From: Archangium violaceum Cb vi76
GTDB lineage: Bacteria > Myxococcota > Myxococcia > Myxococcales > Myxococcaceae
Reading direction: 5' to 3'
DNA length: 64,000 nucleotides
NCBI RefSeq assembly: GCF_000733295.1
Contig: NZ_JPMI01000378.1
Span: 169,584 to 233,583 of the forward strand
Of the stretch, positions 53,265 to 62,299 are shown one piece after another. The notes beneath the pieces are model-generated. The model searched no databases and was not told where the DNA came from. It saw nothing but the letters and a program-made list of their open reading frames with translations. The position numbers were made by a program, and so were the translations under genes. Every line of letters starts with the position of its first letter. Position 1 is the stretch's first letter.

Positions 53265-54749
53265 TCAGGCGCGCTCCACCGCGCGCCGCCACTTGGTCAG
53301 GTACCGTTCACGCACCTCGGGCTTCATCTTCGGCTTGAAGACCTTGCCCACCTTCCAGGCGCGGCGGATGGCGTCCGTGCCGCTCCATACGCCCGCTCCC
53401 AGGCCCGCCAGGAAGGCGGCCCCCAGGCTCGTCGTCTGCAGGTTCTGCGGACGCACCACCTCCGTCCCCAGCATGTCCGCCTGGAACTGCATCATCAGGT
53501 TGTTGGCCGACGCGCCTCCGTCCACCTTGAAGGACGGAATCTCCCGCCCGCTGTCACGCCGCATGGCCTCGGCCAGGTCGTGGATCTGCATCGCCACGCC
53601 CTCGAGCGCCGCGCGCGCCAGGTGCGCCACCGTGGTGGAGCGGTCGATGCCCGCGAAGAGCCCGCGCGCCTCCGGCCTCCAGTGCGGCGCTCCCAGGCCC
53701 GCCAGCGCCGGGACGAACACCACGTCCCCGCTCTCCTTCACGCTCGCCGCCAGCGGCTCCACGTCCCCCGCCTTCTTGATGACCTTCAGCCCATCCCGCA
53801 GCCACTGCACCGCGGCCCCGGCGATGAAGGAGCTGCCCTCCAGCGCGTAGGCCGTCTTGCCGTTGATCTTCCACGCCACCGTGGTGAGCAGCCCCGCCTT
53901 CGAGGCCACCGGCGTCTCGCCCGTGTTCATCAACAGGAAGGCCCCGGTGCCGTAGGTGCACTTGGACTCGCCCGGGTTGAAGCACGCCTGCCCGAAGAGC
54001 GCCGCCTGCTGGTCTCCCGCCATGCCGCTGATGGGGATGCCATCCGGCAGGCTCTTCATGCCCCGCGTGGTGCCGTAGCTCTCCGCCGAGCCGCGAATCT
54101 CCGGCAGGCACGCCGCCGGCACGCCGAAGAGCGTCCGCATGCCCTCGTTCCACTCGAGCCGGTTCACGTCCATCAGCAGCGTGCGGCTGGCGTTGGACAC
54201 GTCCGTGACGTGCGACTGGCCTCCCGTCAGCTTGTAGACGAGCCACGTGTCCACGGTGCCGAAGCACGCATCCCCCTTCTCGGCGCGCTTGCGGGCCCCC
54301 TTCACGTGCTCCAGCATCCACGTCAGCTTCGTGCCCGAGAAGTACGGGTCCAACACCAGGCCCGTCGTCCGCCGCACCCGGTCCTCCTCGCCCTGCTCAC
54401 GCAGCTTCGCGCAGTGCTCCGAGGTGCGCCGGTCCTGCCAGACAATCGCGTGGCTCAGGGGCTTGCCACCGTCGCGCAGCCACAGGCCGGACGTCTCGCG
54501 CTGGTTGGTGATGCCCACCGCGGACAGGTCCTTGCCCGCCAGCCCCGCGTCCTTCAGCGCCAGGCGGATGCACTGCTCGACACTGGTCCAGATTTCCTCC
54601 AGGTCGTGCTCCACCCAACCGGGCTTGGGGAAGTACTGGGTGAACTCGCGGTACGAGCTCCCGACCACGCGCAGCTTGTCGTCGAGGATGGAGACGTGCG
54701 TCCCGGTGGTGCCCTGGTCCACTGCCAGCACGTACTTCGCCTTCGCCAT
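53265..54749 (-). CDS. glpK: Glycerol kinase
   Basis: The 494-aa FGGY kinase phosphorylates glycerol with ATP to sn-glycerol 3-phosphate for lipid or energy metabolism. The phosphate-1 loop reads DQGTTGTHVSI (canonical DQGTTSSRAI), with SAVGITNQRETSGLW, GDQQAALFGQ and KVDGGASANNLMMQFQAD as further family segments, so the protein is full length. ATG 54749 gives the expected N-terminus (MAKAKYVLAVDQGTTG). GlpF and glpD are not adjacent. It is divergent from the FHA gene. Confidence 0.95.
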   Translation of the reverse strand: MAKAKYVLAVDQGTTGTHVSILDDKLRVVGSSYREFTQYFPKPGWVEHDLEEIWTSVEQCIRLALKDAGLAGKDLSAVGITNQRETSGLWLRDGGKPLSHAIVWQDRRTSEHCAKLREQGEEDRVRRTTGLVLDPYFSGTKLTWMLEHVKGARKRAEKGDACFGTVDTWLVYKLTGGQSHVTDVSNASRTLLMDVNRLEWNEGMRTLFGVPAACLPEIRGSAESYGTTRGMKSLPDGIPISGMAGDQQAALFGQACFNPGESKCTYGTGAFLLMNTGETPVASKAGLLTTVAWKINGKTAYALEGSSFIAGAAVQWLRDGLKVIKKAGDVEPLAASVKESGDVVFVPALAGLGAPHWRPEARGLFAGIDRSTTVAHLARAALEGVAMQIHDLAEAMRRDSGREIPSFKVDGGASANNLMMQFQADMLGTEVVRPQNLQTTSLGAAFLAGLGAGVWSGTDAIRRAWKVGKVFKPKMKPEVRERYLTKWRRAVERA

Positions 54750-54847
54750 GGATGAAGCCTCCTGAGGCTGCCTGGGTGGTGTGCGGGCGCAACATACCCG
54801 AGCCTGGGCTCTTGGCACGCGCGGCGTGGACGCCTAGCCTGCGCGCC

Positions 54848-55378
54848 ATGCCTTCTGTGAAGGAATTACGGGCGCTGCCCCAGGTGGATGTGAGGACGTT
54901 CCAGTCCGAGCACGGACCGGTGGCGCTCATCCAGCAGCCTCCCGCGCCCGTCTTCCAGCGGGTGGCCCAGCAGATGGGCGGGGCGCGCACGGTGTTCATG
55001 GCCCACCGCTCGCGCCTGGCGGACCGGTTGATGGCGATGCTGCAGGGTTTCGAGCACCTGCAGGTCCTCTTCCTCAATCCGAAGACGGATGGCGAGGTGT
55101 TCGCCGTGGGCCGGCTGGAGACGAGCTCCCTGGTCATCCATGATCCGTCCGTCTCCAAGTTCCACGCGCTCGTGCGCTGGAGCGCGGCGGACGGCAACTG
55201 TTTCGTGCGCGACGCGGGCTCGATGAACGGCACCTTCGTCAACGCCATCGCCCTGGGGGAGCAGGAGCAGCAGTTGGTGGATGGGGACGGCCTGTCCTTC
55301 GGCGACGCGCAGTTCCTCTACGTGCGCACCGACACGCTCCACGCGCACCTGGCCATGGCCGCCCCCGTGTCCCGCTAG
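54848..55378 (+). CDS. FHA-domain protein
   Basis: A 176-aa protein with a forkhead-associated domain in its second half (about 80-160): FAVGRLETSSLVIHDPSVSKFHA contains the phosphothreonine-binding GR and S...H residues, and DAGSMNGTFVNA is the conserved loop. FHA domains bind phosphothreonine peptides, so it could read marks left by the Ser/Thr kinases in this window. The first 80 residues are not recognised. ATG 54848 is used. The 69-aa gene on the other strand ends 8 bp after its stop. Confidence 0.88.
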   Translation: MPSVKELRALPQVDVRTFQSEHGPVALIQQPPAPVFQRVAQQMGGARTVFMAHRSRLADRLMAMLQGFEHLQVLFLNPKTDGEVFAVGRLETSSLVIHDPSVSKFHALVRWSAADGNCFVRDAGSMNGTFVNAIALGEQEQQLVDGDGLSFGDAQFLYVRTDTLHAHLAMAAPVSR

Positions 55379-55386
55379 GGATTGCG

Positions 55387-55596
55387 TCAGGCGGGAAGCT
55401 GCCGGCGGGCCATGAAGCGGCGCGCGGACAGTAACGCGAGCCCCCCGAGGCTGAAGCGGCCCAGCGGGGTGAGGCCGAGGAGGAAGTTCGCGGCGGGGCG
55501 CCGGGCCAGGGTGTTGCGCCGGTACCAGGGAACGCGGGGCCGCTGGAAGAACTTCGAGAGAATCAAAGCGCCGAGTGCCTTCTTGGCGAGGGCCAT
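55387..55596 (-). CDS. Small basic protein
   Basis: A 69-aa protein (MALAKKALGALILSKFFQRPRVPWYRR...) with AGGAG 7 nt before the ATG. It is strongly basic with a moderately hydrophobic stretch (NFLLGLTPLGRFSLGGLALLS, about 38-58) and could be peripheral to the membrane. No family is recognised. It converges with the FHA gene and is divergent from the metallo-beta-lactamase-fold gene. Confidence 0.6.
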   Translation of the reverse strand: MALAKKALGALILSKFFQRPRVPWYRRNTLARRPAANFLLGLTPLGRFSLGGLALLSARRFMARRQLPA

Positions 55597-55873
55597 GCTG
55601 TCGCTCCTGTGTGGAATCGCCCACGGGTCCATTCCCGGGGTGCGGTGTCCCTCAAGCTGGGGGCCGCGGTGGCCGGGGACAGCCCGCGGACGGGCCGGGG
55701 CCTGGCCGCCCGCCTGCTCGCCCTTCGGACGAAAGCACCCCTTCGGACAACGCATGTCCACCAGACGGCGTCTCGGGGCCCGCGGAGGTTCGTCCGGCCG
55801 TGCGATGGGCGGGCAGTGCCTACCTTGTCCCTGTCCCGGTGGGGGTGGGCCACCCGGGAGAGGGAGGGAGTGG

Positions 55874-56581
55874 ATGAAGGGCTTCATCTTCGAGGAGCTG
55901 AACGGCGGGGCGAGCTGCCGCACGTACCTCATCGTCAGCCCGCGAACGCGCCAGGCGCTCATCGTGGACCCGGTGCTGGAGCTGGTGCCCGGCTACATGC
56001 AGCGGCTGGCGAAGGACCAGCTCCGGCTGATGATGGTGGTGGACACCCATACGCACGCGGACCACCTGTCCGGAGGCCGCGAGCTGTCCCGGATGACGGG
56101 CGCGGTGCACGCGGGGGCTCCGGAGGGCTCGGTGCGGCGATTGCTGCGCGAGGGCGAGGTGCTCGCGGTGGGCGACGTGCACCTCACCGTCTGGGACAGC
56201 CCGGGGCACACCTCGGACGCGCTGGTGCTGGTGATGGAGGACCGGGTACTGACCGGCGACACGCTGCTCATCGGCGCCACGGGCCGGACGGACCTGCCCA
56301 CGGGCGATGCCGAGGCCGAGTACCTCAGCCTCCAGCGGTTGTTGTCGCTGCCCGAGGACACACTCGTCTTCCCCGCGCACGACTATGGCGGCCGGACGTT
56401 CAGCACCATCGCCCACGAGCGCCTCACCAACCCGCGCCTGCGGTTGGAGCACGAGGCCTTCATCCGGCTGATGACGACTCCGCGCGCCGAGAAGCCCGCG
56501 CGCCTGGAGGAGGCACTGGCCTACAACACGCGCCCGCTGGAGGCGCGTGACGAGCCGGCCGAGCAGATGGCCGTCTTCTAG
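55874..56581 (+). CDS. Metallo-beta-lactamase-fold hydrolase (ETHE1/persulfide dioxygenase-like)
   Basis: The 235-aa product has the MBL metal site HTHADHLSGG (H59, H61, D63, H64), H112 in SPGHTSDAL, D129 in LTGDTL and H169 in FPAHDYGG. The set and order fit the ETHE1/glyoxalase II subgroup, which oxidises persulfides such as glutathione persulfide or hydrolyses thioesters. ATG 55874 opens the domain directly. Its stop overlaps the convergent SpoIIAA-like gene by 4 bp. Confidence 0.88.
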   Translation: MKGFIFEELNGGASCRTYLIVSPRTRQALIVDPVLELVPGYMQRLAKDQLRLMMVVDTHTHADHLSGGRELSRMTGAVHAGAPEGSVRRLLREGEVLAVGDVHLTVWDSPGHTSDALVLVMEDRVLTGDTLLIGATGRTDLPTGDAEAEYLSLQRLLSLPEDTLVFPAHDYGGRTFSTIAHERLTNPRLRLEHEAFIRLMTTPRAEKPARLEEALAYNTRPLEARDEPAEQMAVF

Positions 56582-56994
56582 GCCACGCGCGTGTTGCGCT
56601 GGGTGCGCTCGCGGGCGATGAGCTCGCGCGCCTCTGGCTCCGTGGCGACGAAGTGCATGTCGAAGGTGAGCTTGCCCGTCATGGCGTGCACGAAGGCCAG
56701 GCTCTTGGCCACCGCCTTCTGCACGAAGCCCGCGCCAATGTAGACGGAGCCGAGGAACCAGCCGGGATTGATGCTCTTGGAGACGTGCTCCCGGGCCTCC
56801 GTCTCGACGGAGGTGGCGTCCGTGAGGTCCGTCACCACGAAGTAGGGGTGTTTGTTGCCCAGCTCACCGTAGAGCTCCGACAACGCGATGGCGTCCTGCA
56901 GCGTGGTCTCTCCGTGGATCTTCACCCACAGGATGTCCGGCTGTTCGAAATGGGCGGTGTGGGTCCCGAACTTCCACTCGCGTTGGATGGTCAT
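56578..56994 (-). CDS. SpoIIAA-like protein 1
   Basis: A 138-aa STAS/SpoIIAA-fold protein with the pattern LWVKIHGETTLQDAIALSELYGELG, HPYFVVTDLTDATSVETEAREHV and SVYIGAGFVQKAVAKSLAF. It is clearly paralogous to the next gene (VTDL, YIGAG and AVAxSxxF shared). Such proteins may act as anti-anti-sigma-like or lipid-related modulators; no partner is adjacent. The 4-bp overlap with the MBL gene is tail-to-tail. Confidence 0.75.
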   Translation of the reverse strand: MTIQREWKFGTHTAHFEQPDILWVKIHGETTLQDAIALSELYGELGNKHPYFVVTDLTDATSVETEAREHVSKSINPGWFLGSVYIGAGFVQKAVAKSLAFVHAMTGKLTFDMHFVATEPEARELIARERTQRNTRVA

Positions 56995-57023
56995 GTCTCC
57001 CCCGAGAACGGTTGCGCGGCATC

Positions 57024-57479
57024 CTACCCGTCAGGGTGGAGAGGGCGAGCGGTGCCACGCGCGGACCCGCTGTATTTGTCCAGCAGGGAGCGTTCCTCGG
57101 CGATGAGCACGCGTGCATCGTTCTCTGTCGGAACGAAGTGCTGCGGCCGCGTCTGCTGGCCCGTGAGGGAGTGGAAGAAGCTCATGCTGGTGGCCACCGC
57201 CCGCTGCATCAGTCCCGCTCCGATGTAGATGGCGCCGTGGAACCAGTCCGCGTGGAAGTTCCAGGAGACGTGGTCCCGCGCCTTCAGGTCCACGGTGGTG
57301 GCCTCCGAGAGGTCCGTCACCAGGAAGAAGCGCTGCTGGCTGCCCACCTCGCGGTAGAGCTCGAGGATGGTGATGGCGTCCTCCAGCGACGTCGCGCCGC
57401 GAATCTTCATCCACAGCACGTCGGGGGGCTCGAACCAGGCCCGGTGTGTCCCGAAGCTCCACTCGTGCGGCTGCGACAT
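57024..57479 (-). CDS. SpoIIAA-like protein 2
   Basis: The 151-aa paralogue of the neighbouring protein: MKIRGATSLEDAITILELYREVG, FFLVTDLSEATTVDLKARDHV and AIYIGAGLMQRAVATSMSF align throughout, with a 15-residue C-terminal extension (SGSARGTARPLHPDG). ATG 57479 is used because the family sequence starts at once; the long open frame upstream is antisense to nothing conserved. It lies 29 bp upstream of the first copy, so the two are a tandem duplication, probably co-transcribed. Confidence 0.75.
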   Translation of the reverse strand: MSQPHEWSFGTHRAWFEPPDVLWMKIRGATSLEDAITILELYREVGSQQRFFLVTDLSEATTVDLKARDHVSWNFHADWFHGAIYIGAGLMQRAVATSMSFFHSLTGQQTRPQHFVPTENDARVLIAEERSLLDKYSGSARGTARPLHPDG

Positions 57480-57523
57480 GGTGCTACCCCCCGTTGGATA
57501 CGAGTCTACACGGGGGCACTCCC

Positions 57524-58702
57524 TCAACGCCCTCGTACGGGAGTGTCGCCATATCCCGTCAACTCGACATAACCACGTCCCTGGACCGGCTGGCCCGCGT
57601 GGGTGCCCGAGAAGCGCACCGCGCCTTCCCAGTAGCGCACACTCACCGGCAACTCCTGGTCCGCGAGCGCGGGTGTGATGTCCAGTGTCAGACCTCTCGA
57701 CGGCACCGAGAGCTTCCAGCGCGCCGGGTACGCCACGCCACTGTGGGGGCTCGTCCAGGTGTCCGCCACCTCCAACCGGATGTCCTGGCGCGACAGGTGC
57801 ACCGGTGCTCCCTCGGAGGGGACGAGCGTGCCCGCGCTGAACGCGTCCGCCGTGCCGTCGTGCCGGCGCAGTTGGTAGTACATGAGCTCGCCGCCGTCCG
57901 AGAGCTGGAGCGCGAACCAATCCCAGCCCACCAGCTCCTGGCCGAGCGCGCTGGTGCCCCACTCGCGGTCCATCCAGCTCCGCCCCGTCACCTCGTACGC
58001 GCGGCCGTCCACCGTCACCTGTCCGCGCGTGGGCATGCGGGTGAGCGAGTAGTAATAGGAGGCGTTGCCCTTCTGGGGTCCCTTCTGGCTCAGGCCCCGG
58101 TCCCCCTGGAGCACCGGCGGCTTGCCAGCCTCCAGCTCCAGTGACAGCGACACGTTCCCGCTCCGGGCGGTGAGCCGCAGGGGCAGGACGCCGTCTCCGA
58201 TGGCCTCCGCGCTCCAGTCCTCGAGCCAGACGCGGAAGGGCCCGTTGCGCGCGCCCGCCAGGTCCATGGCTTCGCGGCTGAAGCGCTCGGTGGCGTGGAA
58301 GCGCCCGCCGGTGATGTCCGAGAGCGCGAGGTGCCCCATGTAGATGTGCCGGGTGCCCCACGCGGACGCGCGCTCCGCCTCCCCGGGGGCCAGCGCGCTG
58401 CGGAAGAGGGTGAACTGGTAGCCGAACTCGTGCCCGTCCGCCGTGGTGAGGTTGCCCGTCCAGTACCACCACTCGGTGTGGAAGCCGGGGTGGGGGCCAT
58501 GGTCCTCGGGGAAGTGGAACTCCCGGGGCTCGAGCGCTCGCGTGTAGCCCTCCGCGCCGCTGGCCCCGCCGAGCGCCTCCGACACCTTCATCGTCGGGGC
58601 GTTCTCCAGGGGCGGCGACGTGTCGCGCGTGACGTAGGCCGCGCCGGCCGCGAGCCCCACGAGCACCACCGTCACACCGATGACGAGTCCGCGTCCGCGC
58701 AT
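57524..58702 (-). CDS. Secreted AttH/CrtC-like (lipocalin-like) protein
   Basis: A 392-aa protein with an N-terminal export signal or anchor (GLVIGVTVVLVGLAAGAAYV) and two related lipocalin-like barrels. EFHFPEDHGPHPGFHTEWWYWTGNL (about 60-84) is the family hallmark and GRSWMDREWGTSALGQELVGWDWFAL a second motif. Homologues (AttH, CrtC) are carried next to FtsX-type ABC transporters; here the order ATPase-permease-AttH-like is kept, with gaps of -4 and +4 bp. It probably binds the lipid or lipophilic compound that the pump handles. No carotenoid genes are nearby. Confidence 0.8.
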   Translation of the reverse strand: MRGRGLVIGVTVVLVGLAAGAAYVTRDTSPPLENAPTMKVSEALGGASGAEGYTRALEPREFHFPEDHGPHPGFHTEWWYWTGNLTTADGHEFGYQFTLFRSALAPGEAERASAWGTRHIYMGHLALSDITGGRFHATERFSREAMDLAGARNGPFRVWLEDWSAEAIGDGVLPLRLTARSGNVSLSLELEAGKPPVLQGDRGLSQKGPQKGNASYYYSLTRMPTRGQVTVDGRAYEVTGRSWMDREWGTSALGQELVGWDWFALQLSDGGELMYYQLRRHDGTADAFSAGTLVPSEGAPVHLSRQDIRLEVADTWTSPHSGVAYPARWKLSVPSRGLTLDITPALADQELPVSVRYWEGAVRFSGTHAGQPVQGRGYVELTGYGDTPVRGR

Positions 58703-58706
58703 CGCC

Positions 58707-61259
58707 TCACTCCTCCCTCAGCGCCAGGGCGGGGTTGGCGCGCGACATCTTCCAGGAAGGGTACAGGCCGGCGAGCGCCGCCGCCGCCAGGGCCAGCACC
58801 ATCGCCTGGGTGAGCACGTCCCCGGAGACGAGCAGTTGCAGCGTCCACCCGAAGGAGCGCTGGTTGATGACGTGGACGAGCACGTACGCGAGCGCCACGC
58901 CGAGCGGCAGCGAGAAGAGTCCCGCGAGCAGGCCCAGCAGCCCCGTCTGGAGGGACACGAGGCCCCAGAGCTGGCGCGGAGTGAGGCCGGTGGCGCGCAG
59001 CACCGCCAGCTCGCGCGCCCGCTCCAGTTGCAGCGCCATGAGCGCGCTCAACACGCCGATGAAGGCCACGCCCACCGCGAGCAGCCGCAGCACGTGGGTG
59101 ATGGTGAAGGTGCGGTCGAACACCTCCAGGGACAGCTGGCGCAGCGCGCGGTTGGACTGGATGCCGAGCGCCTGCCCGGTGCCGGCGCGCTCGCGCACCC
59201 GGGCCACGAGCGCGTCCACGTCCTGCCCGGGCTCGGCGTAGAGGGCCACGCCACTCACGCGTGCGTCCTGGAAGTGGAGCAGGTAGGTGCTCCGGAGCAT
59301 CAGCACCGTGCCCGTGTCCGAGCCGTAGTCGAAGTACACGCCCACCACGCGGAAGCGGCGCGGGCCCTGGTCCGTGGCCAGCTCCACCGTGCCGCCCACG
59401 CCCAGCCGGCGGTGGAAGGCGAGGGGCTCGGAGACGAGGACGGCGTCCGGTGCCTCCAGCTCCTTCCACACGCGCGCCGGGTCTCCCTCCTTGAAGCGGT
59501 AGGGGCGCACCGGTGTGGCACCGAAGTCCACCGCGCGCACGTCCGTGGGCACCCCGTCCACGCGCACCTGCACCGTGCGGAGGGTGCTGCTGCTGGCCAC
59601 TCCGGGCGTGGCGCGCACCTGCTCGGCGAGTCCCGGCGCGAAGGTGGCGCCACCCCGCCGGGTGACGAGCGCGGGCGGGGACACGTAGACGTCCGCCTCC
59701 AGCGAGGACTCCAGCCAGTCCGCCACCGTGCCGCGGAAGCTCGTCACCATGAGGCCCACGCCCACCGTGGTGGCCACCGCCACCATCAGCGCCGCCAGCG
59801 CCACGGCGGTGCGGCTGAGGTTCGACGTCACGCCTCGCGCCGCCATGCGCCCCAGCAGCCCGAAGGGACGTCCCAGCGGACCCGCCGCCAGTCCCGCCAG
59901 CTTCGCCGTCAACCAGGGCACCAGCAGCGACGCGCCGAGCAGCACCGAGAAGAGGCCCGCGTAGGCCGGCAGCAGCTCGGGCGTGGGCAGGGACAGCAGC
60001 CCCACGCCCAGCGCGAGGATGACCAGTCCCAGCAACGCGAGCCGGGGCGCCCGGTTGCGCGACACGTCCTCCAGCATGGAGCGGCGCAGCGTCACCGCGG
60101 GTGCCGAGCGCGCGGCCTCCCACGCGGGCAGCATCGCGGCGGCCAGCGTCGCGCCCAGGCCCAGCAGCACGCCCTTCACCAGCGTGAAGGACTCCAGCGA
60201 GAGGCTCCGAACGCTCACCACCAGGTACAGGTCGTTGAGCGTCCGGGTGACGAGCTCCATCAACCCGCGCCCGAGAACCACCCCCAGCAACAGTCCCGCC
60301 ACCGTGCCCACCATGCCCAGCACCGCCGCCTCGCCGAGCACCAGGGCGAAGAGCTCGCGCCGGGTGATGCCCACCGCGCGCAGCCGGCCGAGCTGCTCGC
60401 GCCGCTGCACCACCGAGAAGGTCATCGTGTTGTAGATGAGGAACGTCCCCACCACGAGCGCCAGCAGCGACAGGGCGGTGAGGTTGGTGCGGAACGCCCG
60501 CGTCATCTGCTCCACCGCGTTGCCCCGGGTGTGGGGCCGGATCACCTCGACGCCTTCGGGCAGCAGCGGGCGCAGGCTCGCCAGCCGGGCCTCACCGGCC
60601 TCTCCGTCCGGCAGCTTCAGGTCGATGCGCGAGAGGCGCCCCACCTGTCCGAGCACCTCCTGCGCAGTGGAGATGTCGGTGAGGACGAGGCCCTCCATCG
60701 CCTGGGCACGGTTCTCGTCCCCGGACTGGAGCAGCGCCACCACGCGCAGTGGCTTCACCACGCCCTCCATGGCCACCTGGAGCGGGTCTCCGGCCTTCAC
60801 GTTCAGCGCCCGGGCCGTGCGCCCGGTCATGAGGGCGGCGCCGGGCTCGGTGAGGAAGGCGCCCATGTCCACCCTGCCACCGCCTCGGGGAACGAAGGAG
60901 CGGAAGGGCGCTTCGGCGAAGGGATCCACTCCCAGGACGGTGAGGATGCGCTGATCTCCGCTCCTCGCGCGCACGTGGCCTTCCACCACCGGAGCGGAGA
61001 CGGGGGCGCCGGGCTGGAGACGCAGGTCGCGGTACACGGACTCGGGCAGCCCCGAGGGCCCACCGACGAGCTGGTGGGTGGCGCGGCCCGCCACCGTATC
61101 CGTGGAGCGCTCGAAGGCGCGCATGGCGCTCGCGTTGGCGAGGTCGATGGACACCACCACCGCCACGCCGAGCGCGATGCCGAGCAGGGACAGGGCGGTG
61201 AGCCACGGGTGGCTGCCCAGGTGGCGCAGGCTGGAGCGGATCAGGAGACGCTGTTTCAC
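58707..61259 (-). CDS. Two-domain FtsX-type ABC permease (AttF/G-like)
   Basis: The 850-aa permease has an N-terminal helix (about 20-45), a soluble domain, three central helices (about 270-390), a second N-type helix (about 430), another soluble domain and three C-terminal helices (about 725-840). It therefore fuses two FtsX units that in other genomes are separate proteins. The FtsX segments LSLLALVVGTFLIYNTMTFSVVQRREQLGRLRAVGITR and LRLLAVGVAFIGVLSALMALQLERARELAVLRATGLT are evident. It overlaps the ATPase gene by 4 bp and lies 4 bp before the AttH-like gene. Confidence 0.9.
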   Translation of the reverse strand: MKQRLLIRSSLRHLGSHPWLTALSLLGIALGVAVVVSIDLANASAMRAFERSTDTVAGRATHQLVGGPSGLPESVYRDLRLQPGAPVSAPVVEGHVRARSGDQRILTVLGVDPFAEAPFRSFVPRGGGRVDMGAFLTEPGAALMTGRTARALNVKAGDPLQVAMEGVVKPLRVVALLQSGDENRAQAMEGLVLTDISTAQEVLGQVGRLSRIDLKLPDGEAGEARLASLRPLLPEGVEVIRPHTRGNAVEQMTRAFRTNLTALSLLALVVGTFLIYNTMTFSVVQRREQLGRLRAVGITRRELFALVLGEAAVLGMVGTVAGLLLGVVLGRGLMELVTRTLNDLYLVVSVRSLSLESFTLVKGVLLGLGATLAAAMLPAWEAARSAPAVTLRRSMLEDVSRNRAPRLALLGLVILALGVGLLSLPTPELLPAYAGLFSVLLGASLLVPWLTAKLAGLAAGPLGRPFGLLGRMAARGVTSNLSRTAVALAALMVAVATTVGVGLMVTSFRGTVADWLESSLEADVYVSPPALVTRRGGATFAPGLAEQVRATPGVASSSTLRTVQVRVDGVPTDVRAVDFGATPVRPYRFKEGDPARVWKELEAPDAVLVSEPLAFHRRLGVGGTVELATDQGPRRFRVVGVYFDYGSDTGTVLMLRSTYLLHFQDARVSGVALYAEPGQDVDALVARVRERAGTGQALGIQSNRALRQLSLEVFDRTFTITHVLRLLAVGVAFIGVLSALMALQLERARELAVLRATGLTPRQLWGLVSLQTGLLGLLAGLFSLPLGVALAYVLVHVINQRSFGWTLQLLVSGDVLTQAMVLALAAAALAGLYPSWKMSRANPALALREE

Positions 61260-61954
61260 GCGCGGGCCTCCCGCTCGACGAGCCGGCCCGCTTCCAATGA
61301 CAGCACCCGGTCCGCTCGCGCGACGAGGCCGGGGTCGTGGGTGACGATGAGCGCGCAGGCCTTCTCGCGGCGCGTGAGTCCCTCGAGCAAGTCCAGCACC
61401 TTGCGCCCCGTCTGCTCATCGAGGTTGCCGGTGGGCTCATCGGCGAGGAGCAGGGGAGGGGTATGGGCGAGCGCGCGGGCCACGGCCACCCGCTGCTGCT
61501 CACCACCCGAGAGCCGGTCGGGGAAGCTCGCGGCCCGGTTGCCGAGCCCCACGGTGTCGAGCAGCTCGCGCACGCGGTTGCGTGAGTCGAGGCCGTCGCG
61601 GCCGGTGAGCTCCAGGGGCAGGAGGATGTTCTCCTCCACGGTGAGGGTGGGCAGCAGGTTGAAGGCCTGGAAGATGAAGCCGATGCGCTCGCGGCGCAGC
61701 AGGGTGCGCTCGTGCTCGCTCAGGGTGACGAGCTCCCGGCCATCGACGCGCACCGTGCCCCGCGAGGGCAGGTCGATGCCGCTGATGAGATTGAGAAGCG
61801 TGGATTTACCCGAGCCGCTGCGGCCGAGCAGCACGATGAACTCGCCCGCGTGCAGGGTGATTCGCACGTTGGCGAGCACCTCGCGGACGGCATCGCCCTC
61901 GGCGTAGGACTTGGAGACGTCTTGGAGCTCGACAACGGGCTGGGCGGGGGGCAT
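61256..61954 (-). CDS. ABC transporter ATP-binding protein (LolD/AttE-like)
   Basis: The 232-aa ATPase has Walker A GRSGSGKST (with R for the usual P), Q-loop FIFQAFNLLPTLTVEENI, signature [14 protein letters not shown], Walker B LLLADEPTGNLD and H-loop VTHDPGLV. It belongs to the LolD/MacB subgroup and powers the downstream two-domain permease. ATG 61954 is chosen because the ABC domain begins at residue 9; the open frame continues 276 bp upstream without family sequence. It is the first gene of the trio and faces the kinase gene. Confidence 0.93.
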   Translation of the reverse strand: MPPAQPVVELQDVSKSYAEGDAVREVLANVRITLHAGEFIVLLGRSGSGKSTLLNLISGIDLPSRGTVRVDGRELVTLSEHERTLLRRERIGFIFQAFNLLPTLTVEENILLPLELTGRDGLDSRNRVRELLDTVGLGNRAASFPDRLSGGEQQRVAVARALAHTPPLLLADEPTGNLDEQTGRKVLDLLEGLTRREKACALIVTHDPGLVARADRVLSLEAGRLVEREARA

Positions 61955-62239
61955 GCGCGGGGAGTCCCTAACGGATGCGCGACGGACACGCACGTTCCGT
62001 GTGAACCAGGTCCTCGTCAGCCTGCCCGGCCTGGGGGATGCCGTGCGGTCCGGGGCAGGAGTTGGTCGTGTTCCCGGAAGCGGATGTGCGGGCGGGGCGC
62101 ACGGTTCCTCGGGCCAAGGTGTTTGCCCGAGCGCGCGAGTGTCTTGGGGGGGTGTTGAGCTGGAGCGGGCAAGCACTGCCGTCCCGGGTTCATCCGCAAC
62201 CGCTGACTGGACGAAACGTGAACCCGCCAAGGTTCACCG

Positions 62240-62261
62240 CACTCGTTGACGTCAACGAGTG
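62240..62261. promoter_or_regulatory. Palindromic operator 1
   Basis: A perfect 22-bp palindrome whose core is CTCGTTGACGTCAACGAG, with a CA/TG pair extending each end. It is typical of a dimeric helix-turn-helix regulator's site. It sits in the region between the ABC operon and the kinase gene and is closely copied 40 bp downstream. Confidence 0.75.
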
Positions 62262-62281
62262 GTGTGGGTGCATGTGTGATG

Positions 62282-62299
62282 CTCGTTGACATCAACGAG
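62282..62299. promoter_or_regulatory. Palindromic operator 2
   Basis: CTCGTTGACATCAACGAG differs from operator 1 only at the centre, where C and A do not pair; the other eight pairs of the 18-bp palindrome match. The centres of the two sites are 40 bp apart, close to four helical turns, which would place bound dimers on the same face and allow cooperative binding. Confidence 0.75.

Noticed and set aside
58680..61907. Open frame of over 1000 codons on the plus strand
   Set aside because: It is antisense to the ABC permease and ATPase and reads as Gln/Arg/His-rich nonsense, while the minus strand shows clear family motifs.
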